The notes beneath the pieces are model-generated. The model worked only from the letters and a program-made list of their open reading frames with translations. It was not told the origin of the DNA and searched no databases. From assembly GCA_016935915.1 (NCBI GenBank), contig JAFGQB010000024.1, forward strand, positions 1 through 40,758: 40,758 nucleotides of DNA, given 5' to 3'. Below are positions 34,149 to 40,758 of this stretch, in pieces (positions within the stretch are counted from its first letter, which is position 1; each line of letters begins with the position of its first letter). Made by a program: the position numbers and the translations under genes. The DNA is from Spirochaetota bacterium. GTDB lineage: Bacteria; Spirochaetota; GWE2-31-10; JAFGQB01.

Positions 34149-34523
34149 ATGAAAAAAATATTATTATTATTGTTTTTTGTTCTAACTGCTGTTTATTTTG
34201 TTTTACCTGGTGGTGTAGCACCATCAACCACTACAACTGTTAATATTAAAGATGAATTTTTTAAGGCTGTAAAGAGAGGAGATACGGCATTTGTAAAGGA
34301 AAAACTGGATTCAAAACAGGTAATTATCAATTCTCAGGATACTGACGGCAGGTCCGCGATAATAATTGCCGTTGATAATGTTGATGTGAATATGGTTCTG
34401 CTATTGGTAACTTACAGACCCGATGTTGTCAATGTAAAAGATAATAAAGGCAGATCGGCTTTGGATGCAGCAGCAGAAAAAGGTAATATGCAAATTACTC
34501 AAGCGCTCAATGCACTTAAGTAA
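34149..34523 (+). CDS. Small exported ankyrin-repeat protein
   Basis: 124 aa. N-terminal signal peptide (MKKILLLLFFVLTAVYF), a Thr-rich stretch, then two to three ankyrin repeats (VKRGDTAFVKEKLD; INSQDTDGRSAIIIAVDN; VNVKDNKGRSALDAAAEKG). Likely a periplasmic protein-binding module. AGGAG (34139-34143) sits 5 bases before ATG 34149; a longer in-frame ORF from 34089 adds 20 residues without a ribosome site and is not used. A two-way terminator follows. Confidence 0.82.
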   Translation: MKKILLLLFFVLTAVYFVLPGGVAPSTTTTVNIKDEFFKAVKRGDTAFVKEKLDSKQVIINSQDTDGRSAIIIAVDNVDVNMVLLLVTYRPDVVNVKDNKGRSALDAAAEKGNMQITQALNALK

Positions 34524-34542
34524 AATCTATGATGATTAATAT

Positions 34543-34584
34543 AAAAAAAGCGATATAGAAAGAAAATCATATCGCTTTTTTTTT
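34543..34584. terminator. Bidirectional intrinsic terminator
   Basis: AAAAAAAGCGATAT (34543-34556) pairs perfectly with ATATCGCTTTTTTT (34569-34582), flanked by A-run and T-run. It lies between the convergent ankyrin and HhH genes and can serve both. Confidence 0.85.
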
Positions 34585-34606
34585 CATTGAAAAATTATAA
34601 CTAACT

Positions 34607-35017
34607 TCAATAAGTAACCATTGGAGATAATTTTTTAGCTTCGTCAACCCATTTTTTTACGATCTTTTCGCCGGGCAATTGTCTTACGAGTTTACTTTTT
34701 TTGTTTACTTCTTCAAGTTTTTTATATAAATTTTCCGGAGTTCTGTTTTTGAGTTCTTTTACAGTGTCAACTCCAGCTTTTTCCAAAAGTTCCGAATATT
34801 CGCTTCCGATACCTTTGATTCTGTACAGGTCAGCCATATTAACCCATTTTAAGATCGTAGAATCTTCGATGCCTGATTCCTGGCTTATCTGTTTTCTTCC
34901 TGCTTTGGTGCAGCCTTTTTTTAATAATGCGTTAACACTTTTGATTTTTGCTTTAGCAAGTTTTTTTGCATTAGCTGCACCTATACCTTCAATATCAGAT
35001 ATTTTATAATTTGCCAT
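34607..35017 (-). CDS. DUF4332 helix-hairpin-helix protein
   Basis: 136 aa of the DUF4332 family. Two helix-hairpin-helix units occur: ISDIEGIGAANAKKLAKAKI and YRIKGIGSEYSELLEKAGV, each with the G-I-G hairpin. Such units usually bind DNA non-specifically, so a nucleoid- or repair-linked role is possible but unproven. GGAGG is 7 bases before the ATG. Confidence 0.9.
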   Translation of the reverse strand: MANYKISDIEGIGAANAKKLAKAKIKSVNALLKKGCTKAGRKQISQESGIEDSTILKWVNMADLYRIKGIGSEYSELLEKAGVDTVKELKNRTPENLYKKLEEVNKKSKLVRQLPGEKIVKKWVDEAKKLSPMVTY

Positions 35018-35245
35018 AAATAAACCTCCATAATAAATAAAACATTTTTTTAAATTATAAAAATTATAATTTAAAATGTCAATTAATTAAATCAATTAAA
35101 TATATATATTTTATTTTTAAAGTTTTATTTTTTAATAATGTTATTTTCTTGACTTTATATTGTTTATTAATAATAATAAAAAGTATAATTTAAAAAAAAT
35201 TTTTATTGGTATTTTATAAAAAAAATAATTTATGAGGAGTTTAAT

Positions 35246-36076
35246 ATGGCGGAAGACAGAGATATAATATCAAAGGAAGATCATGAATTAAATTATCTTT
35301 TAAAAAAATGGGGTAAAAAAACAAACAGTGCAAACAGAAAAATTTTATCCGATGCACTTGACAGGTTTAATGATGACAACAGCTTTAAAGTTCATAACAG
35401 GGAAAATTTTTATAAGTTTGTTGAACAGAATAAAATTATCGATTCGATGGAAAGTGGAGCTAAAAAAGATCCCTATACACTGACAGAGGTAACCGGCGAT
35501 TTTAAAACTAAAGCGAAAGACAAAAAAAGCATTTTATGGTTAATTCTTTTAATCATTATGGTTATCATTATAATTTTTTTTATTATCTTCGGTCTGAAAT
35601 ACTGCGGTAGTATTAAATCAGAAAAGAGTACAGAAATTGAAAAGACTACGGATCAAAATGAGGAAATCAACAAAAGATTATCAGATGAGGCAGCTAAAAA
35701 AGCAGAGCTTGAAAAAATAAGCAAAATTTCTGAAATTATCAAGCAAAACACTCCTATATATTTTGTTAAGGATAGATCCCTTCTTATTGATGGAGAGGAA
35801 AATAAAGTCAATAACCTTATTGTGCTTTTAAAAGAATTTAACAATGTAAATTTTATTATTGAGGGACATACTGCAAATATAGGATTGCCGGAAAATGAGA
35901 TGAAGTTAAGCATGGAAAGGGCAGATAAAATCAAACAAATGCTTGAGAACGGATTAAAAGGAAATTTTTATAATTTTACTGTAAAAGGATATGGTGCTCA
36001 GGTTGAAGCTGTACCAAATTCCGATAAAACAAATTGGCATTTAAATCGGAGAGTAGAAATAAAAACTGTTTTATAA
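35246..36076 (+). CDS. Inner-membrane-anchored OmpA-domain protein
   Basis: 276 aa. There is no signal peptide; a charged ~93-residue cytoplasmic N-terminus precedes one TM helix (~94-117), a coiled linker (~125-165), and an OmpA/MotB peptidoglycan-binding domain (~168-275) with IEGHTANIG, KLSMERADKIKQML, KGYGAQ and NRRVEI. The usual GHTD Asp is Ala (GHTA), while the closing NRRVE Arg is kept, so meso-diaminopimelate binding may be altered. The layout (cytoplasm-TM-OmpA) recalls MotB, but no channel Asp is evident in the TM helix. GAGGAG precedes the ATG. Confidence 0.87.
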   Translation: MAEDRDIISKEDHELNYLLKKWGKKTNSANRKILSDALDRFNDDNSFKVHNRENFYKFVEQNKIIDSMESGAKKDPYTLTEVTGDFKTKAKDKKSILWLILLIIMVIIIIFFIIFGLKYCGSIKSEKSTEIEKTTDQNEEINKRLSDEAAKKAELEKISKISEIIKQNTPIYFVKDRSLLIDGEENKVNNLIVLLKEFNNVNFIIEGHTANIGLPENEMKLSMERADKIKQMLENGLKGNFYNFTVKGYGAQVEAVPNSDKTNWHLNRRVEIKTVL

Positions 36077-36132
36077 TTTTTATATTTATAAAGTATGCTT
36101 TAAGAAATGCTTTAGAATAATATGGATATATT

Positions 36133-37848
36133 ATGAAACTATTTGACATGAGGACAGTTATTTATAGTTTTTCGATCAGCAATCTTATTACCATGGTAGT
36201 CATGGTTATCCTTTGGAATCAAAACCGCAAGAGATATTCAGGAATTGGATACTGGATGGCTGATTATATAATGCAGTTCATTGCATTGGTACTTATTTCT
36301 CTTCGTGGTATTATTCCAAATCTTCTATCAATGACGGTCAGCAATGCTCTGATCATAGGAGGGACAATTTTAATATATATGGGATTTGAACGTTTCACAG
36401 ATAAGAGAAGCAGCCAGATCCATAATTTTATCTTATTGATTTTATTTATTATCAGCCATTCATATTTTGTCTTTATTATTAATAACTTAACAATTAGAAA
36501 CATTCTATTTTCCATAGCTTTGTTTATTATAAGTGCACAGTGTACTTTTCTGTTACTGTGGAGAGTTAGATCAGCTATGTATTCCATAACAAGGGGAGTG
36601 GGATTTGTATATGCAGCATACTGCATTGTCAGTATTGCTCGAATAATATTCGATTTAACTTTTAAATCAGGAATAGATTTTTTTCGTTCAAATATATATG
36701 ATACAACAGTTCTTATGATATATCAAATGCTTTTCATTTTGCACACGTTTTTTCTTTTCTTGATGGTAAACAGCAGATTATTTTCTGAAGTAAAAAAAGA
36801 TATAGAATCGAGAAAGGAAACTGAAAAAATCATTCGATTAAGACTTAGAATATGGGAATATGCTGTTACACATACTTTAAAGGAATTGATGCAAAAAGCT
36901 CTTGATGAAATTGAAGAACTTACAGGAAGTCTTATTGGTTTTTATCATTTTGTTGATGAAAATGAAAAATCATTGACTCTTCAGGCTTGGTCGACCCGTA
37001 CTAAGGCGGTATTCTGTAAAGCAGAAGGAGAAGGGATGCATTATTCAATTGCAGAAGCAGGAGTATGGGTAGATTGTATTCATCAGCGAAAACCAGTTAT
37101 ACACAATGACTACAGTTCATTACCTCATAAAAAGGGAATGCCTGAAGGACATGCTAAATTGATTCGCGAACTGGTTGTGCCTACAATTAGGGACGGCAAG
37201 ATAGTTTCAATACTTGGGATTGGAAACAAACCATCAGATTATAATGAAAAAGATGTTGAACTTGTTTCCTATATTGCAGACATAGTATGGACCATTGTGT
37301 CGCAAAAAAAAGCAGAAGAACAGATCCATCAATTGAACGACCAGCTCGAACATCTTGCAATGACCGATGAGTTAACTAGTCTGGCAAATAGGCGTGCCTT
37401 TTTTATTCTTGGAGGCGATGAGATAAAAAGAGCACGACGGTATCATTCTTATCTTACTCTAATCATGTTTGATATTGACAGGTTTAAACAGATTAATGAT
37501 ACATACGGACATGAAGCTGGAGACACTGTTCTGCAATGTATTACAAAGACGATCAAGGAGAGTACCCGTGAGGTTGACATTGCAGCCCGTTTGGGCGGGG
37601 AAGAATTTGGGATACTTCTGCCTCATACAAAATCATCCGATGCTGTCAAATTAGCTGAGCGTTTAAGGCTTTCTATTGAAACAAAAAATTGTAAGGTACA
37701 AAACAAGAGAATGAAAATAACAGCAAGTTTCGGAGTGGCAGATTTCAACAATGAAATGCCTGATCTTGATGCACTGCTTAGAGATGCTGATACGGCAATG
37801 TACAAGGCAAAGAAGCAAGGCAGAAATAAAGTTGTTTACATTAAGTAA
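36133..37848 (+). CDS. Membrane GAF-GGDEF diguanylate cyclase
   Basis: 571 aa. Six or seven TM helices (~10-213), a GAF domain (~240-390; AVTHTLKELMQKALDEIEELTGS, PSDYNEKDVELVSYIADIVW) and a GGDEF domain (~405-570): DELTSLANRRAF, FDIDRFKQINDTYGHEAGD, active site GGEEF (488-492). The allosteric I-site RxxD is present as REVD (479-482), so the cyclase should be product-inhibited. Makes c-di-GMP from two GTP in response to membrane and GAF ligands. Confidence 0.94.
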   Translation: MKLFDMRTVIYSFSISNLITMVVMVILWNQNRKRYSGIGYWMADYIMQFIALVLISLRGIIPNLLSMTVSNALIIGGTILIYMGFERFTDKRSSQIHNFILLILFIISHSYFVFIINNLTIRNILFSIALFIISAQCTFLLLWRVRSAMYSITRGVGFVYAAYCIVSIARIIFDLTFKSGIDFFRSNIYDTTVLMIYQMLFILHTFFLFLMVNSRLFSEVKKDIESRKETEKIIRLRLRIWEYAVTHTLKELMQKALDEIEELTGSLIGFYHFVDENEKSLTLQAWSTRTKAVFCKAEGEGMHYSIAEAGVWVDCIHQRKPVIHNDYSSLPHKKGMPEGHAKLIRELVVPTIRDGKIVSILGIGNKPSDYNEKDVELVSYIADIVWTIVSQKKAEEQIHQLNDQLEHLAMTDELTSLANRRAFFILGGDEIKRARRYHSYLTLIMFDIDRFKQINDTYGHEAGDTVLQCITKTIKESTREVDIAARLGGEEFGILLPHTKSSDAVKLAERLRLSIETKNCKVQNKRMKITASFGVADFNNEMPDLDALLRDADTAMYKAKKQGRNKVVYIK

Positions 37849-37924
37849 ATACAGGCAGATCGGTTATTCTATTTAGGTCGAATTTCGAGTTTCTTATAAT
37901 TATAAAATTTTTGGTCTCAGTGGT

Positions 37925-38038
37925 CACTTAAGAACACAGAGTTTTAATAATTTTTTAAATTTACATAAATTCTCAATGAGCTTAAGTGTATTTAAGTAGT
38001 TTTATTACATATTTTTTTATTATTCGACATTCGTCCTA
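37925..38038. repeat. Dispersed intergenic element, family B copy 2
   Basis: Shares CACTTAAG, GAACACAGAGTTTTAAT (37932-37948) and a 26-base T-rich/CGACATTCGTCCTA block (38013-38038) with 21837-21911. In this copy CACTTAAG (37925-37932) has an inverted partner CTTAAGTG (37981-37988), so the longer version can fold back. It lies between the convergent GGDEF and IspH-like genes. Confidence 0.65.
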
Positions 38039-38127
38039 ATTATTAATTTTTTTTAAATCTAATTTATTAATGTTTTTTTAAGAAGAATATGCTTGAAAGG
38101 GAAATCAAATCTGTATTCTGATTTTAA

Positions 38128-39477
38128 TCAGTTTTGATTAAAAGCTTCATGAACTGCGAAGGTATCATTATAGCTTCTGAATTTAATAACTTTTTTATTA
38201 TCATCTATTTCCCAAGTATGAATATTTTCCGATCTGAAAGTTTTTCCGGTTTCAGTACATTCTCCTTCCTCCAATAAATGTACATCAACTTTATTACCTT
38301 CTTTAACATAAAAATGCTCTTCAATGTTTGTCATTCTTAAATTTGAATATTTTAACTTTTCCATGAAATTTCTGACACCTTCTTTCCCTTTATAATAACC
38401 CTGAATCGGCAAACCTTTTCCGCTTCCAGCCATAATCCAGACAACATCATCGCAGATATAATCCAACAGATCATTGATTTTATTATTTACAATTTCTTTA
38501 TTATCAGGGTGATCTAATATAATGCTTAACAGATATTCATACAATATTCTTGCAATCTCTATAGGTCCGCCGTATTTCTTTCTAATTATATGCAAAATTT
38601 CTTTTCTTTTTTTATGAGAAACCGGTATGGGTGCAGAAATGATTCCGATTCTCAAATTATTGTTGAAATTTTCCGGAATATTTGATTTATTTGAAATTAC
38701 AACTGCTTTAATTCCGATCTCTTCAATAGCCCGTACAATTGACTTGGTAGATCTGTCACCGAAACTGCTGCAGATGACCCATATCTCATCCAGTTTTTCC
38801 TGAATACCTTTTATCCTGATTTCTTCGAAAATACCCTGTCTCACCCAATGACAAATTGTTTTTTTATAATTATCCAATTTATTATCCGGATGAGGATATT
38901 TATTTTCTATATATTCAGCCATATCTTCCGCATCTTTCCATCTGTGAGCAGCATAGACCATTAAATATACAGGTTTGGAAATAATAATATCTTTTAATTT
39001 TTCCTGATAATTATCTGCCTGCACAATAATTATGTCTTTTGGATATATTGATTTATAGCAGTCATGCACCATATGATCTTCATCTATCATTAAAATACTT
39101 TGATAGGTATCGGTATTGACTTCGATCAGCTGATCTCTTAATTGACGAACCCATGGGCATGGTGCTTCTATCATAGGGATATTTCTACTTTTTAGTTCAT
39201 CCAGTTCTTTAATATTAGAATCATACCCTGTAATAAAAATGCCGTCACCAGAGGGTAATTCATTAATTGTGTTTATATAATTTACTTTAATTTCATTAAG
39301 CCACTCTTTATTTGCGCCTCTTGACTCATTTCTTATCCATTCCAAATTAATATGAAATTTTATGGCTTTTCCTTTATAAATAACCGGCTCTCTTAAATAT
39401 TTAGGGAACTTTGTAATTATTTCCTTTGTAATCCATTTACATGGTGCATCTTCTCTGAAAAAATAAAAATATGACAT
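38128..39477 (-). CDS. Divergent IspH-like [4Fe-4S] protein fused to a SnoaL-like domain
   Basis: 449 aa. Residues ~5-318 align by eye with 4-hydroxy-3-methylbut-2-enyl diphosphate reductase (IspH/LytB): APCKWITKEI (Cys13), PVIYKGKAIKFHIN (His42), KSRNIPMIEAPCPWV (Cys107), SILMIDEDHMV (His135), KKTICHWVRQ (Cys209), EIWVICSSFGDRSTKSI and the GIISAPIPVS end block. Cysteine spacing (94, 102) parallels E. coli IspH (84, 101). His74, catalytic Glu126 and the QTTLS Thr have no counterpart (Tyr85, Val137, YAAHRW), and the NSSNS substrate loop is changed. Residues ~322-445 are a SnoaL/NTF2-like fold (DDVVWIMAGSGKGLPIQGYYKGKEGV). AAGGAA precedes the ATG. It is probably an Fe-S enzyme with a new substrate. 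Confidence 0.75.
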   Translation of the reverse strand: MSYFYFFREDAPCKWITKEIITKFPKYLREPVIYKGKAIKFHINLEWIRNESRGANKEWLNEIKVNYINTINELPSGDGIFITGYDSNIKELDELKSRNIPMIEAPCPWVRQLRDQLIEVNTDTYQSILMIDEDHMVHDCYKSIYPKDIIIVQADNYQEKLKDIIISKPVYLMVYAAHRWKDAEDMAEYIENKYPHPDNKLDNYKKTICHWVRQGIFEEIRIKGIQEKLDEIWVICSSFGDRSTKSIVRAIEEIGIKAVVISNKSNIPENFNNNLRIGIISAPIPVSHKKRKEILHIIRKKYGGPIEIARILYEYLLSIILDHPDNKEIVNNKINDLLDYICDDVVWIMAGSGKGLPIQGYYKGKEGVRNFMEKLKYSNLRMTNIEEHFYVKEGNKVDVHLLEEGECTETGKTFRSENIHTWEIDDNKKVIKFRSYNDTFAVHEAFNQN

Positions 39478-39526
39478 ATATTATTTCCTTAATTATTCTG
39501 AATAATTTTAGTTGATTTGATAAATA

Positions 39527-39571
39527 CTTTTAATTGCCTTTTAAATTATTCTTTAAAAAGGCAATTAAAAG
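39527..39571. terminator. 16-bp perfect stem-loop, probable terminator or processing signal
   Basis: CTTTTAATTGCCTTTT (39527-39542) pairs with its exact complement (39556-39571) around a 13-base loop. It lies just after the SpoIIAA-like gene and before the IspH-like gene on the minus strand. There is only a weak T-tract, so it may separate or attenuate the two units. Confidence 0.55.
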
Positions 39572-39596
39572 ATTATTAAATTTCTTATGCAGCTGT

Positions 39597-39950
39597 TCAT
39601 GAAGCTAAATAATTTTTTGCTTCATCTTCAGTATTAAAAATTTTTAAACTTGAGCCTGTAACTGTATTATAGAGATTAAAAACAATTTTTTTTATTCCCG
39701 AAATTCCAATTGCAGCCTGTTTAGCAATTAGTTTTGTAATAGCTTTATTTTCATCACTTTTAATGTAATCAACAAGTTCATTTGATATTGTTGAATCTCT
39801 GAAATCAACCAACATCAAACAACCGCTGCCATTTTTTTTAATTAGTTCACAAGCCTGTTTGTAATTTTCCAACAAATTTTGTCCGGTCAGACCTCTATGA
39901 TCAACATAGATAATCTTTTTGTTTTTATGATCAATCATATTAACCGGCAT
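39597..39950 (-). CDS. SpoIIAA/STAS-like small protein
   Basis: 117 aa of an alpha/beta fold: strand IIYVDHRG, helix NYKQACELIKKNG, strand CLMLVDFRDS, helix, strand QAAIGISGIKKIVFN and a closing helix NTEDEAKNYLAS. It resembles the SpoIIAA-like (STAS/SEC14-related) family of unknown ligand. AAGGAGG is 8 bases before the ATG, a strong site. It sits between the IspH-like gene and the SDR on the same strand with ~120 bp on each side. Confidence 0.75.
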   Translation of the reverse strand: MPVNMIDHKNKKIIYVDHRGLTGQNLLENYKQACELIKKNGSGCLMLVDFRDSTISNELVDYIKSDENKAITKLIAKQAAIGISGIKKIVFNLYNTVTGSSLKIFNTEDEAKNYLAS

Positions 39951-40068
39951 ATTATTAACCTCCTTGGTATCAATTAAAATTTATATTATACTATTTTATG
40001 AAAAAATAGAAAAAATTCAAATAATTTATAAAAAATAATTAATTAATTATTTTTTTAAATTCTGTATT

Positions 40069-40758
40069 TTACTGTATTGAAAATCCTCCATCAACAAACA
40101 ATGTATGACCGATAACAAAGGATGAGCAATCTGAACATAACCATAATGCCGCAGATGCTGCTTCTTCAGGTTTACCTATTCGTCCGATCGGATGGCAGGC
40201 TGCATAATAATCTTCAAGGTCCTTATTTCCCTTTGTGCTTCTGTAAAAAATATCTGTTTCAATTGACCCGGGAGCTATAGCATTTATTTTTATACCCATA
40301 TTTGCATATTCAAGTGCAGCTGATTTAGTAAGTCCGATAATCCCGTGTCTGCTTGTATTATATGCACTTCTATCTTTTCTGGCTATAATACCACAAACAG
40401 AAGCCATATTTACTATGGAACCGAAACCCTGTGTTAACATCTGCCTAATTTCATATTTCATTAATAAAAAAGTTCCCTTTAAATTTATATCTATGATTTC
40501 ATCCCATTCATTTTCTTCTAAATCTATAAGAGGAGATTTTTTACCGTCAATACCTGCATTATTGAATGCACAATCTATCCTGCCATATTTTTTTACGGTT
40601 TTATTTATTAAATCAATTACATCATCTTTTTTTGAAACATCGCATTGAATATATGCTGCTTCTTTGCCCTGTTTTTTTATCAATTCGACTGTTTCTTCAA
40701 GTTTATCCACTCTTCTACCTGATATCATTACTTTTGCTCCTTCATTTGCGAAAAGTAA
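40069..40758 (-). CDS. Short-chain dehydrogenase/reductase, 5' end outside the window
   Basis: The frame stays open to the right edge (LLFANEGAKVMISGRRVDKL), so the usual TGxxxGIG NAD(P) loop is beyond the window and the Met at 40728 is internal. Visible SDR landmarks: CDVSKKDDV, CAFNNAGIDG (N-N-A-G), NMASVCG (catalytic Ser region), AYNTSRHGIIGLTKSAALEY, INAIAPGSIETD and the end HTLFVDGG. The catalytic Y-x-x-x-K reads Y-N-T-S-R (AGA codon), an Arg for the normally invariant Lys. It is otherwise a classical fatty-acid-reductase-like SDR. Substrate is unknown. Confidence 0.9.
   Translation of the reverse strand, partial: LLFANEGAKVMISGRRVDKLEETVELIKKQGKEAAYIQCDVSKKDDVIDLINKTVKKYGRIDCAFNNAGIDGKKSPLIDLEENEWDEIIDINLKGTFLLMKYEIRQMLTQGFGSIVNMASVCGIIARKDRSAYNTSRHGIIGLTKSAALEYANMGIKINAIAPGSIETDIFYRSTKGNKDLEDYYAACHPIGRIGKPEEAASAALWLCSDCSSFVIGHTLFVDGGFSIQ

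Noticed and set aside
38128-39477. Canonical ispH
   Set aside because: Counterparts of His74, Glu126, Thr167 and the NSSNS loop are changed and a SnoaL-like domain is appended.
1-40758. CRISPR array, tRNA or rRNA genes, insertion-sequence transposase
   Set aside because: No regularly spaced repeat-spacer series, no T-loop GGTTCRA with a foldable cloverleaf outside coding DNA, and no transposase-like ORF were found by eye.

Overview
The window is very AT-rich DNA (roughly 70% A+T or more, with intergenic stretches almost purely A/T) from a Gram-negative-type bacterium: there is a bifunctional class A penicillin-binding protein, an OmpA-domain protein, several lipoproteins and many PAS/GAF/GGDEF/histidine-kinase signalling proteins. 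Two lipoproteins carry Asn just before the lipidated Cys (ILNC, LNNC), a relaxation typical of spirochaete lipoboxes. With the low GC, TTG/GTG starts and signalling-heavy content this suggests a low-GC spirochaete-like lineage, probably environmental and uncultured. That placement is inference; no rRNA or tRNA gene is present to fix it.

Layout. 1-2.7 kb: purQ, then an AAA+ protein with an N-terminal PH-like region. 2.7-4.8 kb (minus): a PAS/kinase/receiver hybrid and nucleoside diphosphate kinase. 5.4-8.2 kb: an unrecognised 298-aa protein, a tiny Pro-rich protein missed by size cut-offs, a palindrome-bearing AT-rich spacer, and a class II aminoacyl-tRNA-synthetase-like protein without an anticodon-binding domain. 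8.2-14.2 kb (minus): a DUF438/hemerythrin/PAS sensor and two large PAS kinases, separated by a spacer with phased repeats and mutually exclusive hairpins. 14.4-15.1 kb: a SpoU RNA methyltransferase. 15.4-21.7 kb: a tight five-gene cell-envelope operon (PBP1A, three-repeat lipoprotein, membrane TPR protein with a decayed Mrr-like domain, membrane GAF protein, small unknown protein). 22-23.3 kb: a 4-TM protein and a methyltransferase. 23.5-26.5 kb (minus): an overlapping operon of split transketolase and a RuBisCO-like protein, best explained as branched-sugar (apiose-type) catabolism. 27-33 kb: secreted or lipidated carbohydrate-active proteins (SGNH-like lipoprotein, heparinase-like lyase, pectate lyase) mixed with DUF1232, DAHP synthase-chorismate mutase and a GNAT acetyltransferase. 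33-38 kb: TauE/SafE permease, ankyrin protein, helix-hairpin-helix protein, OmpA protein and a GAF-GGDEF cyclase. 38-40.8 kb (minus): an IspH-like iron-sulfur protein fused to a SnoaL-like domain, a SpoIIAA-like protein and an edge-truncated short-chain dehydrogenase.

Biologically the window suggests a plant-polysaccharide degrader (pectate lyase, second lyase, possible apiose pathway; apiose is a component of pectin) with dense sensory machinery. The most novel items are the IspH/SnoaL fusion that keeps the three cluster cysteines but loses the catalytic relay, the stand-alone AsnRS-like enzyme, and families of dispersed intergenic elements that sit in a fixed orientation after gene ends.
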